Shown here: piece by piece, positions 43,601 to 55,900 of the stretch | Layout of the letters: each line of letters opens with the position of its first letter | Numbering within the stretch: the stretch's first letter is position 1 | Source of the DNA: Pachyseris speciosa | Lineage: Eukaryota; Cnidaria; Anthozoa; Scleractinia; Pachyseridae | Reading direction: 5' to 3' | DNA: 64,000 bases | NCBI GenBank assembly: GCA_016490735.1 | Contig: JAEMWC010001553.1 | Span: forward strand, 70,001-134,000 | Translations under genes and position numbers: made by a program | The notes under the pieces: generated by a model | The model's database searches: none | Told to the model about the DNA's origin: nothing | Seen by the model: the letters and a program-made list of their open reading frames with translations, nothing else

Positions 43601-46600
43601 TTAATCGAGCTTCAATTCACAAATCAGCGACGTTTTTAAGCTGATGTTGCACGTACACTTTTTGAAGCATTGCCAGTTATTATCTGTCTCCAAAACTTAG
43701 TTACGCGTTGCCGAAACAAAATGCTAGAACGTTTACCCTGGAGTTATAGGATGGGTTCAACTTGCGCGTTCGCTTGCTTACCGACGACAATTTGTGGGCG
43801 CATTCGCAGTTTGGAAGTTCGTAGACTTTATTTTCAAGTAATGTCATTGCAGTTGATGGAGGCTACACAGAATGGAGTCAGTGGTCACTCTGTGAAAACC
43901 CGTGTGGGGGATCCATAGTTAACAGGACTAGATCCTGTACTAACCCTATCCCTACCTCTGACGGAGCACCATGTTCTGGGGACAATTTTGAGACGAAGTT
44001 GGAATGTATTTCGCCTTGCCCAAGTAAGTAAGATCGTGATGGAGTATTCATTTATCGGCACAGATGACTCAAAAGTAAAAATAAACTGGAGCAGATTGAA
44101 TGTCTTTTACCATAGAGAATAGTTTTAGAATTTAAAATGCTACTTAAACTGAAAAGTCAAAGCTGAGGTCCCAAATGCAAGAAGTTTCAACAGTTGTATT
44201 CATTGACTTATTTGAAAGATATTCTTAATTTCTTAATCCGCAGTTCAAATATATGATTTTCACATATTCATTCTCACATATTCATCACTTACGGGTATAT
44301 TACGAGCCTACAAAATGACAAGCTCCCAGTTGGCTTATTACCTCTGATGGTCGAGGACTGCACCGGTATCGCAGAGGTCGTGGGTTCGAATCACATACAA
44401 GGCTGAATTTTTTCAGGCTTTATTTTCACTACTGCTTAAGTAGTGTTCATACCTGTGATTATCATTATCATCTTGAAAGAATGACTTGTTTCCTAGACAA
44501 CGGTGGGGGTTTGGACAGAGCCACTATTCGCCACGTAACCATAAAGCAACATTAACAACTGTAAAAACTACAATAACAGGAACAAGAACTATTGTTATAT
44601 ACCTACACTTTCACTCAACAAAAGGAGTACTGCGATTGGTTGATTCTTGGTCACGTGCCCCTGACCAAATTCAAATGTATCCCGACCGGGATACAATTCC
44701 CCAATTGTTGCCGCGTGCCCGGATACAGCAGCACGTGATTAGTGCATGACTACAAAGTGGCATGATCTTCAGGACGTGCTCACGTCAGCTTGATTGACGA
44801 GGCGGACCTGAGAACACTGCCAGTTTTCAGTTTTATAAACAACGATAATACAAACGTTATGGAACCCGAGACTAAAAGAAAACGTTTTTCTCAAGTATCA
44901 GCCGAAGAAATTCAGCATCTAATAGGAGGAAAAGATTCGGAAAATACAAGAAAGGCATGTTCTACTTTTCAGGTACTTTTAAACGTTTGTAAATTATTCA
45001 TTCGGCAGGCTTGTGAATAAAGACGTGTTTTTGTAATGCCGTCTTTGTTTGTTTGTCAGTTTATTTTGCTGTGATTGTTGAAGGGAAAGTCTCAGTATAT
45101 AACAAAGCACTTAATGTATGATCCCTCGGGAAACTAGTTAGTTTTGTTTTCCTCGAGTCCTGATGTTTCCTCGACTTCGTCTCGGGAAACATCAGGACTC
45201 TCGGGAAAACAAAACTAACTGTTTCCCTCGGGACCATACATTAAGTGTATAGTATCTGTCAGTCTACTTTTCGCGGAGAAAGGTATAATGGACTGATTCA
45301 CTTTTACTATAGAAATACTTGTTGACTTGTTGACTTTGTTGAATTGTTGACATCTATCAAACATGACCCTCTAATGATGCGAAAGGGTCTAAAAAGTTCG
45401 CCTAAGCTCACAAACGATACTCTTGAAAACTAATAAAACTTAAGATTTTGAATCCACTTTTCGCTGAACAGTGGTTTTGTGAGACAATTCTTTTTTTTAA
45501 GAGAGACTGTGTTGTTCCAATAATGTCCATCCCAAGAGAGAGATACTAAACTGAACATATCCCGTTGGTGTGAGCTAGCTTTTCATTCCTGGACTAAGTA
45601 ACAAAGTTAGAGACTCTGCCATTTCGGGCGAAGGTTCTTTGCTAGCTATTAACGTTACGAAAATTAATTTGCATTGTTTTTTTTTCATTTAGCGGGTCCA
45701 CTTGACGGTCAATGGGGAGCTTGGACTCCATGGACGCAGTGTTCTCAAACATGTGGGATATCAGGTGGAGAAGTTCTCAGAAGAACTCGACTGTGTAATC
45801 AGCCTCCTCCTTTGAACGGCGGGAAGCCCTGTGTTGGTAATGATTCTGAGACAGCAAGAGCTTGTTTTACTCCTTGTCCAGGTCAGTCTAATTAATAAGA
45901 TTTGTAGTATTTAGCTTCCTCCTTCTCCCTGTTCAATTTTTCATTATTCTGCGAACAATGATACTTCAAGAGGCATTCAATCAGTATAACAATTTTAGAA
46001 AGCATCGACACAACTTCAGGGCAACTAACCAGAAATTTCAATCAAAAGACGTGGATTGGTTTACGGAATCTTATAATATTTACCAGCTTTTGTTGACTTA
46101 GAAATTCTCCCTAGGCCTGAACCGTTATCTTGCAAAGGAGGCGATTTATCTGTTAGGCAAAATAAGAGTTAACTGTACATGTTCTAGTAAAGAAAGAGTT
46201 GTTAAATGATTTCCAGTCGTCATAATAAAATCAAAATTTCTTTGGTGATTAAGGCGTTCCACCAGATAAAACCAGAGCTCCCTTACTCTGCCCATTCCTT
46301 AGGTGTTGTAAGCTATGCTGCTATCGATGTTATCACAGTGCAAGTGCACTGGTATAATTCCACATCATTTCCTTATTCTTTTATTATCTTCACTCGCAGT
46401 TGATGGTGGGTTCGGTCTGTGGTCAACATGGACGGCATGTAGCCAATCGTGTGGAACTGGTACCCAGTCAAGGAGTAGAACCTGTTCTAACCCTATCCCT
46501 GCCGACGGAGGACAGAACTGCACTGGGGAATATAGTCAGGCGAAGAGCTGTAAACTCACTTCCTGCCCTGGTAATTAAGCCTATAGCTGGCTTGTATCTG

Positions 46601-46959
46601 AAGGACTGCTTAACCTGAACTCGCTTATAGATTGATGCAAAAGTGAGGCGGCTTATCGTAAGGAACGTAGAATAAGGTTAAGTGCGAAGTACTTACTGAT
46701 TGACTCGGCATCAGTGTTGTTTTAGTAAGTCTGCAAATGAACTTTGGCAGAACTAAAAGTGGTTTCAGAAGGTAGCGAATTGTACGGGTTAAGATTTTGG
46801 TGTATCGAAATTAAAAATTGGAAATTCCTCAAGCTTGCCTTAGTGGTTTAGCTCTGAATTCTGCTCAGCTATTGGTTCAACCAATTTCGTCTCCCATTGA
46901 GTCGTTCCTATTTCAAACTGAACTGATGGCTTAAAGGGTAGGTAGAAGAACAATCTATC

Positions 46960-46997
<38 letters not shown>

Positions 46998-49900
46998 CCG
47001 TGTTTGTTTGTAGTTTTATTAAATAACGGCCGCAAAAAGCATAGGCGTTTTTGCATTCTTTGCATCGTTAGTTCACCACATCCTTCATATTGCGCAGGCG
47101 AAAAAGCGTAAATAACCGGAACGTTATTAGTCTGTGACAGTTGAAAATCAGGCAGCAGATTCGGGTCAGCACAAATTCCCAACTGCAGTTTTTCTCTTGT
47201 AGCACAAGCCACAAGCACAAGCTCTAAATATGATCATGTTTGAAGAGACGTTATTATATCTACAGTAACTGTGTGTATTTCAAAGCATGGCAATCAGAAT
47301 TCAGAGCCGTTGTATGTTCGCCGGTAATCCACCCTACTCTCCTATCTTGCTCTGGGCTCATCTCGCATTTTGAATTCCCTCCCTGTTACAATCACTTCTC
47401 TATCAAGTTTTCCTAACTTTAAGAAGAAACTGCTACAGTTTTTAGTAAATTAATTACTGAATTGGCTAGGCCGCACACTTGAGCACTATGTAAGCATATT
47501 GTCAGTATGCACAAGGTAGCCTCAACTAAAAGCCTGGTGGTGTTTAGAGATCACCTTGCCACATATTGTACTTTTATAAACTGTTAATATATATTAGAAA
47601 AAAAAAGGAAATAAAAACAAAATGATGGTGATGAAATGATTAATGAATTGGCCAACGTAGTTTGGATGACACGGCACAAAGTAGTTTTGTAAAGGCCATT
47701 TTTATACTAGAGACGCAAAATCCGTCTGGGACGAACTTGGGCAAACACTTGTAGTGCGTCTGTTTAGTTCGACTAGTGTAAAGACGGGCACTAGACGCAT
47801 TATGCGTCAAGACGAACTATCTTGTTTAGTGCGTCTTTCAAAACGAACTAAAGCGAATAGTTCGTCTAGACGCATAATGCGTCTCGTGCCCGTCTTTACA
47901 CTAGTCGAACTAAACAGTCGCAATACAAGTGTTTGCCCAAGTTCGTTCCAGACGGATTTTGCGTCTCATGTAGTTCGTCCCGTCTTTACACTACTCGGAT
48001 AAAATGACAGACGCATAATTCGTCTGGACGGATAATGCGTCTCTAGTATAAAAAGGGCCAAAGCCTTCTCGTTGTATGCCATAGAATATCCCACTTGTTA
48101 TTTGCATTTTTTATACTCCGTGAAATGAAAATACAAGGGGTTCTTGGAATGTTCCACGATATACCACTCAAAATCTCTGCATAACTAGTATATATTGTAT
48201 TGTATTGTATACATTTATCATGTTGTAATCAAACCTTGTTGTTCACTCCCGACGACTTGCTTTGATCAGTGATGGTGAATTTTTCCTGTAGGCGCTGTTA
48301 ACGGCGGATGGTCAGCGTACTCAGCATGGAGCACGTGTTCAGAGCTTACATACTGTTTACAAGGTGTAACGAAACGAACCCGAACCTGCACCAATCCTCC
48401 CCCTTCCAACGGTGGGGACGCCTGTACTGGGTTGGCAGAGGAACAGAAAGTCTGCCCCACGCAAGGATGTACAAGTAAAAGCTTCAATCAAGCCATTTCG
48501 GAACTTGTTTTGGAGAAGATTTTCTTACTAAAATGAGTTTTATTTGCACCTGGAGAAGGACTTATTTTTATAAGAGGGACTGTGTACTAGACCTCGCTTC
48601 CATAGAAACGCTCTAAGGAACGTACAAGTCGTCCTAGCTTAAGCCTTGACTGATATTAAGTCCGAGACTGGAGTTAAGAAATTCCTTTCCCATGCGTAGA
48701 CCCTTATCCGAAGAGTGCGCCTCTCTGTAATTCTTGTGATTCTTGTCAGTGCTATGGCCATTTGTTCTTAGGAAAACAAGAAATCTGTTTTCACTGCTAT
48801 TGTAGGTCTCTCTAAGCGAATACATTTCGTGTTTTGGACGCTTTTCTACTACAGCAAATGTTTATAGGAATCTTATAATAGGAATGTTTTACTCACAACT
48901 ACTGGAAAATAATCAATACTTTCAATACTTTCGATTCACATTTTCTCCGAACAGCACTTGTTTTGAAAATCCAACAAATTGCAGGTGGGGATTTTCTTTC
49001 GATAAGCCTGCGATCCATTGAAGTCGATGTTGGAGACAACTTCCCTTAGTCCAGTCACGTTAAATATGTTAACATTTTCTCGTCGGTTTTAATCAGCTTA
49101 CCAGCCAAACAAACCGGACAAGACATCCGCTGACCCAACCTCTTGGATTGCTCTCGAGTGTGGAGCAACGGAGAAGTTCTCAGCCACCGGATCTTACCAA
49201 CAAGACGTCCCTTTTGCTGTGTATTCTATTTTTGATTTCATGAGAACCGAGCTGGAGAGTGGATGGTTTGCGATCAAAATGGAACCTGACGATCAAGACG
49301 ATTATGGAAATAAGCAGCTAACAAGGGTTGGTGGCTCTCTATACTAGTGTTAGATAATGGATTTGAGGTACGTCTCCTTTTCCCGAACTAGACGCCTTTT
49401 TCAAGTCAGTGAACGAGAACATATCAAACGGAAAGTTAAATTGGCCTTAGGGAAACGATTCATGATTGAATAAACACGTGATCAGCTCTTGCTACCTGAG
49501 TCTGCTTGCTTTAAGTATGCAAGCGTGTTCTGTCACGAGAAAACGACGTTGGGTCAAGTTTGGAAACCACAGTAACATTTGAAAGAATTAGTGGAATAAG
49601 ATAACACCTTATAATTGTTGCCCTTTAGTTCGACGGTTGGTTTTGTAGTCAAAGAGCAAAAGACCCTCCGACCGTGACTTTCAAGGAAAGAGTGGTTCTT
49701 TCTTGGAGCTAGTGCTATGTGATGAAACTTCGAAATATAAAGGGAAAAAATGGCCTTTTGTTTTTATATTGCTACTTCTTGCTTAGGTCTGCTTTGAGAT
49801 TGTCGATCCTCTAAACATCAGCAAAGTTGTGTCAAACAAAGCTGCTTACTACGAGACAATTGACGCTCTGCCAGAGTGGACTAAGCCCGAGCTGAGTGAG

Positions 49901-52900
49901 AATGTTCCCGCCTTCACAATCTGGATCGACGAAGCACACGCTTTGAGAAAATACGAGTTTCAGTGCGCAAAATCGGAGGAGTACGTACCACACACCGGAT
50001 ATGTCATGGATGCCGTCAGGTAAGCTTGGCAGTTGTTTCTTGGCTTAATTATCTATTGATATTTTTATCATTATATTAATCTTATAATGTGAAAAAGAAA
50101 GAGACTTGACGTGAGATAATATTTATACAAGTTATACAAATCTATATTGACAAGGCCGTAGTTAGAAATTTTTGTTTGGGGGGGGGGGGGGGGGGGGCAT
50201 GAAGCCAAGCGCCGGAGGCAAAAGCCATTACGGGCTCTGGGGGAATATTCTCAGAAACATTTGAAATCTAGAGACTTGGAAATGCTACTTTCATAGATAT
50301 TTCGTCAAAAGTAAATGTCAATTAGTCCAAGTTTAAAATGATAGGTATTTTTATAGCTTAAGATTTAGTAAGCTATTGATACATCGCTCAATTTAAAGAA
50401 TAGTCATGACAGGCCTACACAGACTACCCTCGTGGTTTGCGGTAGCCTGTTCTAGGCTCTCAAATATTTGGGGCGGGCGAAACAACGAGCGAAGAACGAG
50501 GAAAGAAAATTGAGTGTCTTATAGAGGGTTTACGGTTGCGACGCTTTTTAGCCTATATTTAAATTTTCGCTCTGACATGCAGATCTTTGAAAGATTTACT
50601 TCTCTTATATGATATAATCAAAGGATTTGTGTAAATAGTTTTCTGCAACGGCTGCCTTTGTATTAGACTCCAGTTTTTTCCTAATGCTTGCTTAAGGTCA
50701 CGCACTTATGGATGGCATGTAGTGACAAACATGGCAATATTTTCTTGTGAGTTTTTTTTGCCTTGTTGGAGTGCCAACTTTCTATTGGCGAAGTTCACTC
50801 CTGTTATTGGTCTCTGTATACGCGAATTGTTTAGATAGCCACGTGCCCTTAGGCGCGATTCGAAGTTAGAGAGGAACCACTCAAATTCTGTTTATGAAGA
50901 GTCTGCTCTAAGAAGTCTCATTGCTTCACCTTTAATAAAACCATGACACCTGGTGGGTGACACGACGTGAAGTATGTGTTTTGAAGTCGGCTTATAGTGG
51001 GTCTTGATGTCCAGGATAGATTCATTGTCAAATCTATCTCCTTTGTAGTAAGACCACTGTCTGGGAAAGTTTCTCGTTCTCTGAGATTTCAGCTAAAATT
51101 TGTTGGCTTGTTCAATAAACAGACAAATGTCTTGTTTTTCATGATCCCAAAGGGAGAAACGTCATCAATGTAACGTCTCAATTCTCTTGGCTTGATATTG
51201 TTTTGGCGAAAAGGTTTTGCTTCAATTTTTTGCCATGAAGATGTTGGATAAAGCACCTGTCATTTTTGTACCTTTGGCAGTTCCATGAGTTTGGAGATTA
51301 TTATCGCCCGGTATTAAATCCTCACTCTTTCCAGGTTTCGCTCACATAGAAAACTCTGTGGGAAATGTTGACAGTCTATCGTGTTTGAATGTTGCTTCTC
51401 TTTTGTTTGCTGAACGAATCGGTTGTGAAAAGTTTCAAGGTTATATCAGTAAAGTTTCAACTATCTGCCCAACACTCCAGCAAGAGAGTACCTTAAAAGA
51501 ATTGTTCCAACATGTTTGGGGGGTGGGTGGCAACTGCCCCCCTTGCCCCTACGTTAGCTACGGCCTTGACTGAAAAACGAAAGACAAAAAAAGATCAGCA
51601 AAGTGAAACCCATCTCGCCATCAGCCAGCTTGCTTCCTTCTATGATTCCTCGTTTTAATCTGTTTACATTTGATTCAGATATTTGGAAGAATTGAAGCTT
51701 AATTGTTTCTTGGACTTGTCCTAAATTTCATAAGTACTCGTCCTCGCCGTCTCTTTTAACCGCCTACTTAAGCTTTCTTTCCGTAGTAAATCATCTTGTT
51801 TTTCCATCCTAGATTCTCATACTACACTGAAGGCAATTCACAGACGTTTAAAGCCAAGGGCAATTTCTCTATATCATCTGGAGCTGTGTTTAAAACCGAA
51901 GTGTACAAGGATGTGATCAGTGGAGGAGTTTACGGCAAGGGCACGGCGCCCTCTGTAACCTTCAAAGACGTAATGTCTTCCTTTGGCTTAGATCCCACTA
52001 GTTTACCGGATTTTATCGTTGATGCTTTGAAGTAAGTTAAGATTTTGTTCTTTCGTTTCTGTTCCCGTTTCGGAGTGGTAAAATTATATCACAACACTAA
52101 CAAACAAACAAACCGAAACAAGTGAATACTCCGGCAGACGAATAAAAAGATTAAAAAAGGATGTCGTGAGACAGATTTCAACACAAGAATTGACGAGTTC
52201 TCTTCAGAACTCTGTCCATAGACTCCACAGCGTGTGAATATGTGAAAATGACATATGTGAACTACGGATTACGAAATGAAGATGTGAATGATCATCGCAG
52301 TTATGACTCCTTAAGCAGCACTGAAAATAAAGCCTGAAAAAGAGAAAAAAAATCAGGCTTGAATGGCTATTTTCATGCTTTATTAATGTTCACTACTGCC
52401 TAAGTAGTGCTCATAATTGCGATGATCACTCACATCTTGAGACTCAATAGCGATAACCAAAGTTATTAACTGTAGGGATGAAAAAGTGGTAAAGTTCTCA
52501 AATGTCCACATATAAAATATGTCTTCGGTGACACACAACCCACCAGTTACTTAGTCAGTTAATTCGACAAACTACCACCCTAAAACCCAAAACGTAATCC
52601 CAGGACATTACAAACCCCTGCCGAAAAGAAAAAACAGAAAGATATGTTTTTCGTCAGTAACGTCCTTGAAGGAATGCTTTTCGAGGGTAAAAAGAAACTA
52701 TTCATGTTATCTACTGATTCTTCTCGCAGAGGAGTTGGTCTTTGGGATTTCAGCCTGGCGCCTGTAGAAATTCTCAGGAAACTCGAAAAGAACGGCCTTT
52801 TCCGGTTTACAGCGTCAATTGACTTAGTTGGCGTCCCGCTTCACGTGGAGATTTTGACTGGAACGAGATTCGGACGACCTGCATTTGCTGTCGCGTTTGC

Positions 52901-55900
52901 TTTTGACCGAGAATCGTACGGAAAACTGGCGGAGAAACTGTCTGGGATTGGAGTAGACTTCCTGGATAAACTTGGATTTGAGTTTGAGGTAAAACAGATT
53001 GTTCAAGTAATAAGCTCAACGAAGTGAACAACCACTACCACGCACAACCATCACCATTACCTTTGCAACTGCTGCTGGAGTTACCATTGCACCGTTGCAG
53101 GGGCGTAGCCAGGAATTTTTAAAGGGGGGGGGGGGGGGTCACACTGTGTCAAACAGAGACAGAGGGTACTCACCAGATTGCCACCTGAATATTGTAGGTT
53201 GTTTGCTTAAAAAAGGCTTACCAAGGGGGGAGGGGGGTCACGGGCACCACAGGAGCCCCCCCCGCCCCCCCGTTGCCATACTTCTTATTGATAAGTAGGA
53301 GGGCAGGGGCTGGGGGCACAGAAGTTATCGTTGGGTTGGTTATAATAAATTATAAAAAAAGATAAACCATTAACGTTAACATTTTTCAATCTTAATAGGT
53401 GCGGAAATGATTTTTGGATTTGATAAACGGGCTGTGTAGAACGCGTTCTACTTCCTGAAGTTCTGAAAAGCCATTTGCAATATCTCTCCACCTCATATTT
53501 ACTGCAAACGGTAGCTAAGCACCCCAGCTAATGACACTGGTATATCTAGTGAACAGTCACTTCTTCTCTCTCTGGTTCCATCAAAGGTGTAACTCCTCAT
53601 CTATACCACGACTCTTTCTCTCACAGGTGGGCATATCTTTCAGTCCTCCGTCTAACCTGGGATTTCAGCAAGTGTTTGTTGATGCAGAGACTAAGTTTTC
53701 TAAGGAGCCGCTTCACAGCTTCATCACGACAAGTATTACTCAAGGTGCGTACATGGTATAGCTCTCCCTAAAAAATTATCACCTAAAAGCGACTGAATTA
53801 TTTGAGGACAAAATGCCTTGTGATGTCTCAAATACGGAATTTTAAAATCATAACTCGTTTTTCCTTTTGAAACTCTTAAACAACTTTGTCTTCAACGTTT
53901 TTACTCAACAGGTATTACTGCTGCAGCTCAAATCGTTCTGCCAAAGGACTGCAATGGAAATAAATTTTGTGAGATTATGAAATTGATTGTAGGGCCAACA
54001 GTGAAGTGGTATATCTATGGAACATTCGAATGGAGGAAAATTCGAATTGCCACTGGATTCGCCAATGTTCGTATCTACGATGGACTGTACTTTCACAAGC
54101 TCGAGCTGTATGTCGAGGTTAGCCTGTACTGGATTTTATAGTTCACCTTTAAAGACTCTGAAACGTTTACCAAACGTTGGTTTTCTGGAGTAGGTGCTGG
54201 AAATCAAAACCGTTCTTTTTATATAAAAAAGAGAGTTAGAGTTAGTTCAAGATAAATATAGTGAGCTTCATTTTCAAGCGTGATTGTCTATGACGTGCAC
54301 GTGGAAAAAAGGAAAACAGTAAGAGAGAAAGGAAGGAAAAAAGTAAAGAAATGGAAAAAAAATACCATTTGAAGATCAGATATATCAAGGATGCTCAAGC
54401 CAAAGACTGTTAGGGGATAGAGCAGCATACCTGACCAAGCTTGCGTAGACTGGTTCTCCCTTGGAAGAGAACTGTGGGACGCGATGCCTCGGGCGAGATT
54501 TTAAAGGCCAACGCACGTTTTTCGTTTTTCAAAATTTACCTTTTAATGCAACGGGGTTATAGAAAGAGAGAATAATATTACAATGTAGAAAACCAGCACC
54601 ACATAGGATAGTGATATTCGGACGTCTGATTGACTAAGCAAAATGCAGGTAGTGTTTGTTATTCTGTTTGCTATTGATGTCATTGTCGTGGATTTCGCAT
54701 GCCATTTTGTGGCGGAGCATATTTGAGGGAGTTAACAGTGATTTGAGCGCGTTCTTCAGCCTCAACACTTTTGTTTGATACTCTATCAATTAGAAAGCGG
54801 TTTTGCTATTAATGCATTAAAAATGCTTTACCTTTTATCTGATATCAAAAACCGCAAATATTTCAATATTCAAAAATTTCTTGTCAAACAATTATTCCTT
54901 TTTGCTTTCCTAATTACACACATTCAAGCTTTCTGTACTATTCTTTCTTCTATGTTTCTAGGCTGACTGGAACTCGACAAATAAACACATTAAGCTGGGT
55001 TTCCGTGCTGATATCAAGATTCCAGTGAATGGTGACATATATCGTGATGGAATCAGAGCTCCTAACAGTGAACTGTTTCTGTTTGGTGTACTAGAATACG
55101 ACTTTCAAGAACAGGAGGTCGGAGGGAAACTGGGCATGCGCGGAATATGGCGCAAGGCGTTCTTCATTCCGTTTCTTGGCATAGGAAACATTTTTCTTGG
55201 GTACGTATTTAATGCCATATATATCCTCTTTACCATTGTTTCGTGGTTTAATGTATTCTCGTCGCGAATAGATACACAATGGAGTCACTCTGTCGATCCA
55301 AACAGCCGTGACCCGTAGAACTGGAATCTTGGACAAAACTACTTTAGAAAACAGAAAACGTGGAGTCCTCTCCCATATGTGTACATCAACAATATTGCTA
55401 AAGTAACTTTTCCTTCCCGCACTCCCCCTTTCTATTCATTGTTGAACTTAGGAAGCTGCGTTTGGTAGGGAAACATTTAGTAGGAGCAAACAGCATTGAT
55501 TCTGGTAACGCGGGCTTTTAAATTCTGTTGTTGATTGTTTGCAATTAGAAACGCTTTTAAGTGCATTTTTTTCTTCAACAGTTTTGTCCAAGATTGTAGC
55601 GTGGTTGGTAATAAAAATTCCCCGCGTGGCGGAAGCATTTCATTGTTTGTTTGTCCTTGTCACTCCACCATTGAACTCCAACGATCGCAAATCGTGCAGT
55701 GTTCTTTCTAGTATAATCGAGTTGTTGTTTATCAGTCTTTAACAATAGCGTTGTCCGTTAAGCAGTTTTCGATCTACCCCAGTTTATGTTCTCGACATTG
55801 AGACTTCTCGGTATTTGAAGATTTAAACCCGGTAAGAAATTAATGGGAGGTTTCATGATTTTTGTCACTCAGAAGCCTGGAGATTTAAAAGTTTAAAATG

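Noticed and set aside
44340..44400. Possible tRNA gene
   Set aside because: Only the B box and part of the arm fit; the sequence runs on into a SINE body.
47754..48002. 82-codon ORF
   Set aside because: It lies wholly inside a foldback MITE.
52644..53027. Single 127-codon ORF as an intronless gene
   Set aside because: The AG acceptor at 52728 and the GTAAAA donor at 52989 give an exon of the right phases; the parts outside it are intron.
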